Part shown: piece after piece, positions 62,380 to 64,000 of the stretch
Numbering within the stretch: the first letter of the stretch is position 1
Layout of the letters: each line of letters starts with the position of its first letter
NCBI GenBank assembly: GCA_905202485.1
Contig: CAJKRY010000002.1
Span: 1-64,000 of the forward strand
From: an uncultured Methanomassiliicoccus sp.
GTDB taxonomy: Archaea > Thermoplasmatota > Thermoplasmata > Methanomassiliicoccales > Methanomassiliicoccaceae
DNA length: 64,000 bases
Direction: 5' to 3'
Program-made: the position numbers and the translations under genes
Notes under the pieces: generated by a model
Told to the model about the DNA's origin: nothing
The model's input: only the letters and a program-made list of their open reading frames with translations
Database searches by the model: none

Positions 62380-62727
62380 CTTTTTACCTCTGAATTATAG
62401 TGATTTTAGTTAGTGACCTTTAAAGTGACGAGGGTTACAATAATTATCATCTGCAGATTTAACGCAGTTTTAGACAATATTCGCAGTTTATCCTCGGATC
62501 TTTCCATATTGAGAAGAAAGATTCACGATTTGTTTTGATCCGTGCGCATTAACCCATATCAGTATTTTAAGTTGATGTCATATCTAAAAGTGTATATATA
62601 TGATATGTTAAAGGTAAAAACAAAGAAAGGTTTTGAACTGTTGTGCTTGATGATTCTGCAGTAAATGCAGGATTTTGCAAAACAAACTTTAATACCTCTC
62701 TACATATCACCAACACCAGGCGAGATT
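62380..62727. other. Intergenic region between beta-CASP gene and TFS
   Basis: No gene recognised. It should contain two divergent promoters; TATA-like sequences occur at about 62595-62607 (TATATATGATATG) and about 62688-62697 (CTTTAATACC), the latter suitable for a short-leader TFS mRNA. Confidence 0.45.
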
Positions 62728-63039
62728 ATGTTCTGTAGTAAATGCGGATCATTGCTCTTCCCTACCCAGGCAATAGATGGATTTGTCACATGCAGATGTG
62801 GAAACAAAGAACCTGTTCAAGGCGGGGAAAAGATTACGATACAAAAGAAAAAAACAGACGTGGAAGACTGCCCAGTAGTCGATTCTATAGAGGGCACCAT
62901 GCCTAAAACTAATGTTCCATGTCCAAAATGTGGACATAACGAAGCTTATTGGTATCTTAGACAAACCAGAAAGTCTGACGAACCTGAAACCACTTTTCTC
63001 ACATGTTGCAAATGTGGAAATAAGTGGAGACAATACTAA
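62728..63039 (+). CDS. tfs: Transcription factor S (TFS, TFIIS-like cleavage factor)
   Basis: A 103-aa archaeal factor that rescues stalled RNA polymerase by stimulating RNA cleavage. Two zinc ribbons are seen: CSKCGS...CRCGN at the N-terminus and CPKCGHNEAYWYLRQTRKSDEPETTF...CCKCGNKWRQY at the C-terminus. The DE pair in KSDEPETTF is the catalytic acidic tip. ATG 62728 was chosen because the family starts with MFCSKCG; the frame is open further upstream. Confidence 0.93.
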   Translation: MFCSKCGSLLFPTQAIDGFVTCRCGNKEPVQGGEKITIQKKKTDVEDCPVVDSIEGTMPKTNVPCPKCGHNEAYWYLRQTRKSDEPETTFLTCCKCGNKWRQY

Positions 63040-63084
63040 GAAGATTTAAAATTGATAGAAAGTTAAGGTATGTGGGGAGATTCA

Positions 63085-63822
63085 ATGTTTCACGCTAAGA
63101 TAAAATCTGAAACCCTTAAGGGAATTGTCGATGTTGTATCCACTCTTGTTGATGAAGCTAAATTCAATATTGATCCAGATGGATTGGAGATCAAAGCAGT
63201 AGATCCAGCACATGTGGCAATGGTAGACATGAGAGTTGAAAAAACTGCTTTTGAAGAATTCAGCGCAGACGATATGGAGCTTGGAATAGACTTGGATAAA
63301 ATCAAGGAAGTTCTGAAACTCTCACGCGGTGGAGATATTCTTGAAATCGACCAAAATGATGAAAAGAACAGGCTGATAATCCGCGTTGGAAACATTGTAA
63401 GAAAAATGAACCTCGTTGACACAGCTGGAATGAGCGACCCCCGCGTACCCAACGTTGCACTGCCTGCAAAGATCAGTCTTGGCGTGGATGAGCTTCAGAG
63501 AGGAATAAAAGCAGCAGAATCTGTATCAGACCACATTGCACTTTCAGCATCCCCTGATGATTTTGAAATGTACTCTGAGGGAGATACAGACAGCGTAAAT
63601 CTCAAATTAGCTAAAGACCAGCTCATATCACTCGAGTGCCAGGAATCTGTAAAAAGCATGTTTCCCCTTGACTATTTCTCAAACATGGTTAGGTCAATAC
63701 CTGGTGGAACTGCTGCAGACATTAACCTTGGAACGAACTATCCTGTCCGCTTAGAATTTGAAATTGCGGAAGGAAACGGCATGGTCAATTATCTGTTAGC
63801 ACCCAGAATCGAAAACGAATGA
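63085..63822 (+). CDS. pcn: DNA polymerase sliding clamp (PCNA)
   Basis: A 245-aa clamp subunit that forms a trimeric ring around DNA and tethers polymerases and other partners. Typical features are FNIDPDGLEIKAVDPAHVAMVDM, the ELGIDLDKIKEVLK interdomain segment, and the C-terminal YPVRLEFEIAEGNGMVNYLLAPRIE. GGGGAGATTCA precedes ATG 63085; the upstream ATG at 63070 is rejected. It follows TFS by about 45 nt in the same direction. Confidence 0.95.
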   Translation: MFHAKIKSETLKGIVDVVSTLVDEAKFNIDPDGLEIKAVDPAHVAMVDMRVEKTAFEEFSADDMELGIDLDKIKEVLKLSRGGDILEIDQNDEKNRLIIRVGNIVRKMNLVDTAGMSDPRVPNVALPAKISLGVDELQRGIKAAESVSDHIALSASPDDFEMYSEGDTDSVNLKLAKDQLISLECQESVKSMFPLDYFSNMVRSIPGGTAADINLGTNYPVRLEFEIAEGNGMVNYLLAPRIENE

Positions 63823-63924
63823 TCATTTAGCGCAATTTAATGAGGATATTCAGAAAGTTGCGCCAAAGATTTAATTTACCCACAGGCATTGCCTCTGTAA
63901 ATTCCCTTTCCAAGAGGTACAAGA

Positions 63925-64000
63925 ATGACGCTCTACGACGATCAGACCATCCAAGAATTGGAGGCAAAGGCCAAAATTATTAGGTGCCATGCTATCAAGA
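63925..64000 (+). CDS. Start of probable transketolase N-terminal subunit (cut by window end)
   Basis: Only 25 codons are in the window. AGAGGTACAAGA precedes the ATG at 63925. The peptide (MTLYDDQTIQELEAKAK, then IIRCHAIK) resembles the first helix of the archaeal split transketolase N-terminal half, which goes on with the GSGHPGGSLS motif. The assignment rests on this short match. Confidence 0.5.
   Translation, partial: MTLYDDQTIQELEAKAKIIRCHAIK

Noticed and set aside
1..64000. CRISPR arrays, complete insertion sequences or prophage genes
   Set aside because: No regularly spaced direct repeats, no transposase or integrase frames and no phage structural genes were seen.

Overview
The window looks like the chromosome of a methanogenic archaeon of the order Methanomassiliicoccales, most like a Methanomassiliicoccus-type gut species; the exact species is an inference. 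Support: a complete nickel-tetrapyrrole (coenzyme F430) gene set (cfbA-E), a group 4 Ech hydrogenase operon, archaeal translation and transcription genes (aRF1, DtdA, Spt5, TFS, PCNA, RpoN, L18e, tRNA-splicing endonuclease), two FtsZ genes, low-to-moderate GC, TATA-type promoters, and only two TAG stops among about 60 genes (TAG depletion is known in pyrrolysine-using methanogens).

Layout. 1-2170: AT-rich, gene-poor, with one small hypothetical ORF and decayed-looking fragments. 2174-13085: translation quality genes (GNAT, argS, aRF1, pyrH, dtdA, an HTH/TPR protein, pheS, trpS), a hexulose-phosphate isomerase and an endonuclease IV-like protein. 13322-14827: ribosomal operon L18e-L13-S9-rpoN and tRNA-Pro. 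14927-19994: echABCDEF on the minus strand. 20233-22169: geranylgeranyl reductase and a DUF2064 transferase-like protein. 22326-25223: two tandem, membrane-anchored, cellulase-like (GH5/clan-A-like) surface proteins sharing a 275-nt identical block. 25237-26814: aldehyde dehydrogenase. 26922-32186: a heat-shock region (cdc48 + hsp20, two further genes, and a Phr/HSR1-like winged-helix regulator) with the same palindromic operator in front of cdc48 and of the regulator. 32281-38160: tRNA endonuclease, tRNA-Val, a shattered DUF5714-type pseudogene, an ABC exporter and a cation/proton antiporter. 38091-49512: eleven minus-strand genes running from glutamyl-tRNA to F430 (met8-hemA fusion, hemB, hemL, hemC, cobA, hemD, cfbA, cfbE, cfbD, cfbC, cfbB). 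49727-56353: tRNA-Leu, cstA, L11, spt5, secE, ftsZ, ftsZ. 56763-58978: thiM-thiE-HAD with a structured leader. 59221-64000: tRNA-Met, nrdG-type activase, a small zinc protein, a tRNA-fragment repeat, nadC, a beta-CASP ribonuclease, TFS, PCNA and the start of a probable transketolase subunit.

How the parts work together. Ech couples ferredoxin and H2 chemistry to an ion gradient. The tetrapyrrole cluster supplies the nickel cofactor of methyl-coenzyme M reductase and places every upstream haem-type step in one apparent transcription unit. The cdc48/hsp20 unit looks like a proteostasis operon controlled by the regulator encoded about 2.4 kb downstream. The most unusual observations are two probable non-canonical start codons (AUA for the second surface hydrolase, CUG for cfbD), gene conversion between the tandem hydrolases, the shared heat-shock operator, mutually exclusive hairpins between hemD and cfbA, and the decayed DUF5714 gene beside tRNA-Val. 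All calls come from reading the sequence; family names come from recalled motifs and no database search was run.
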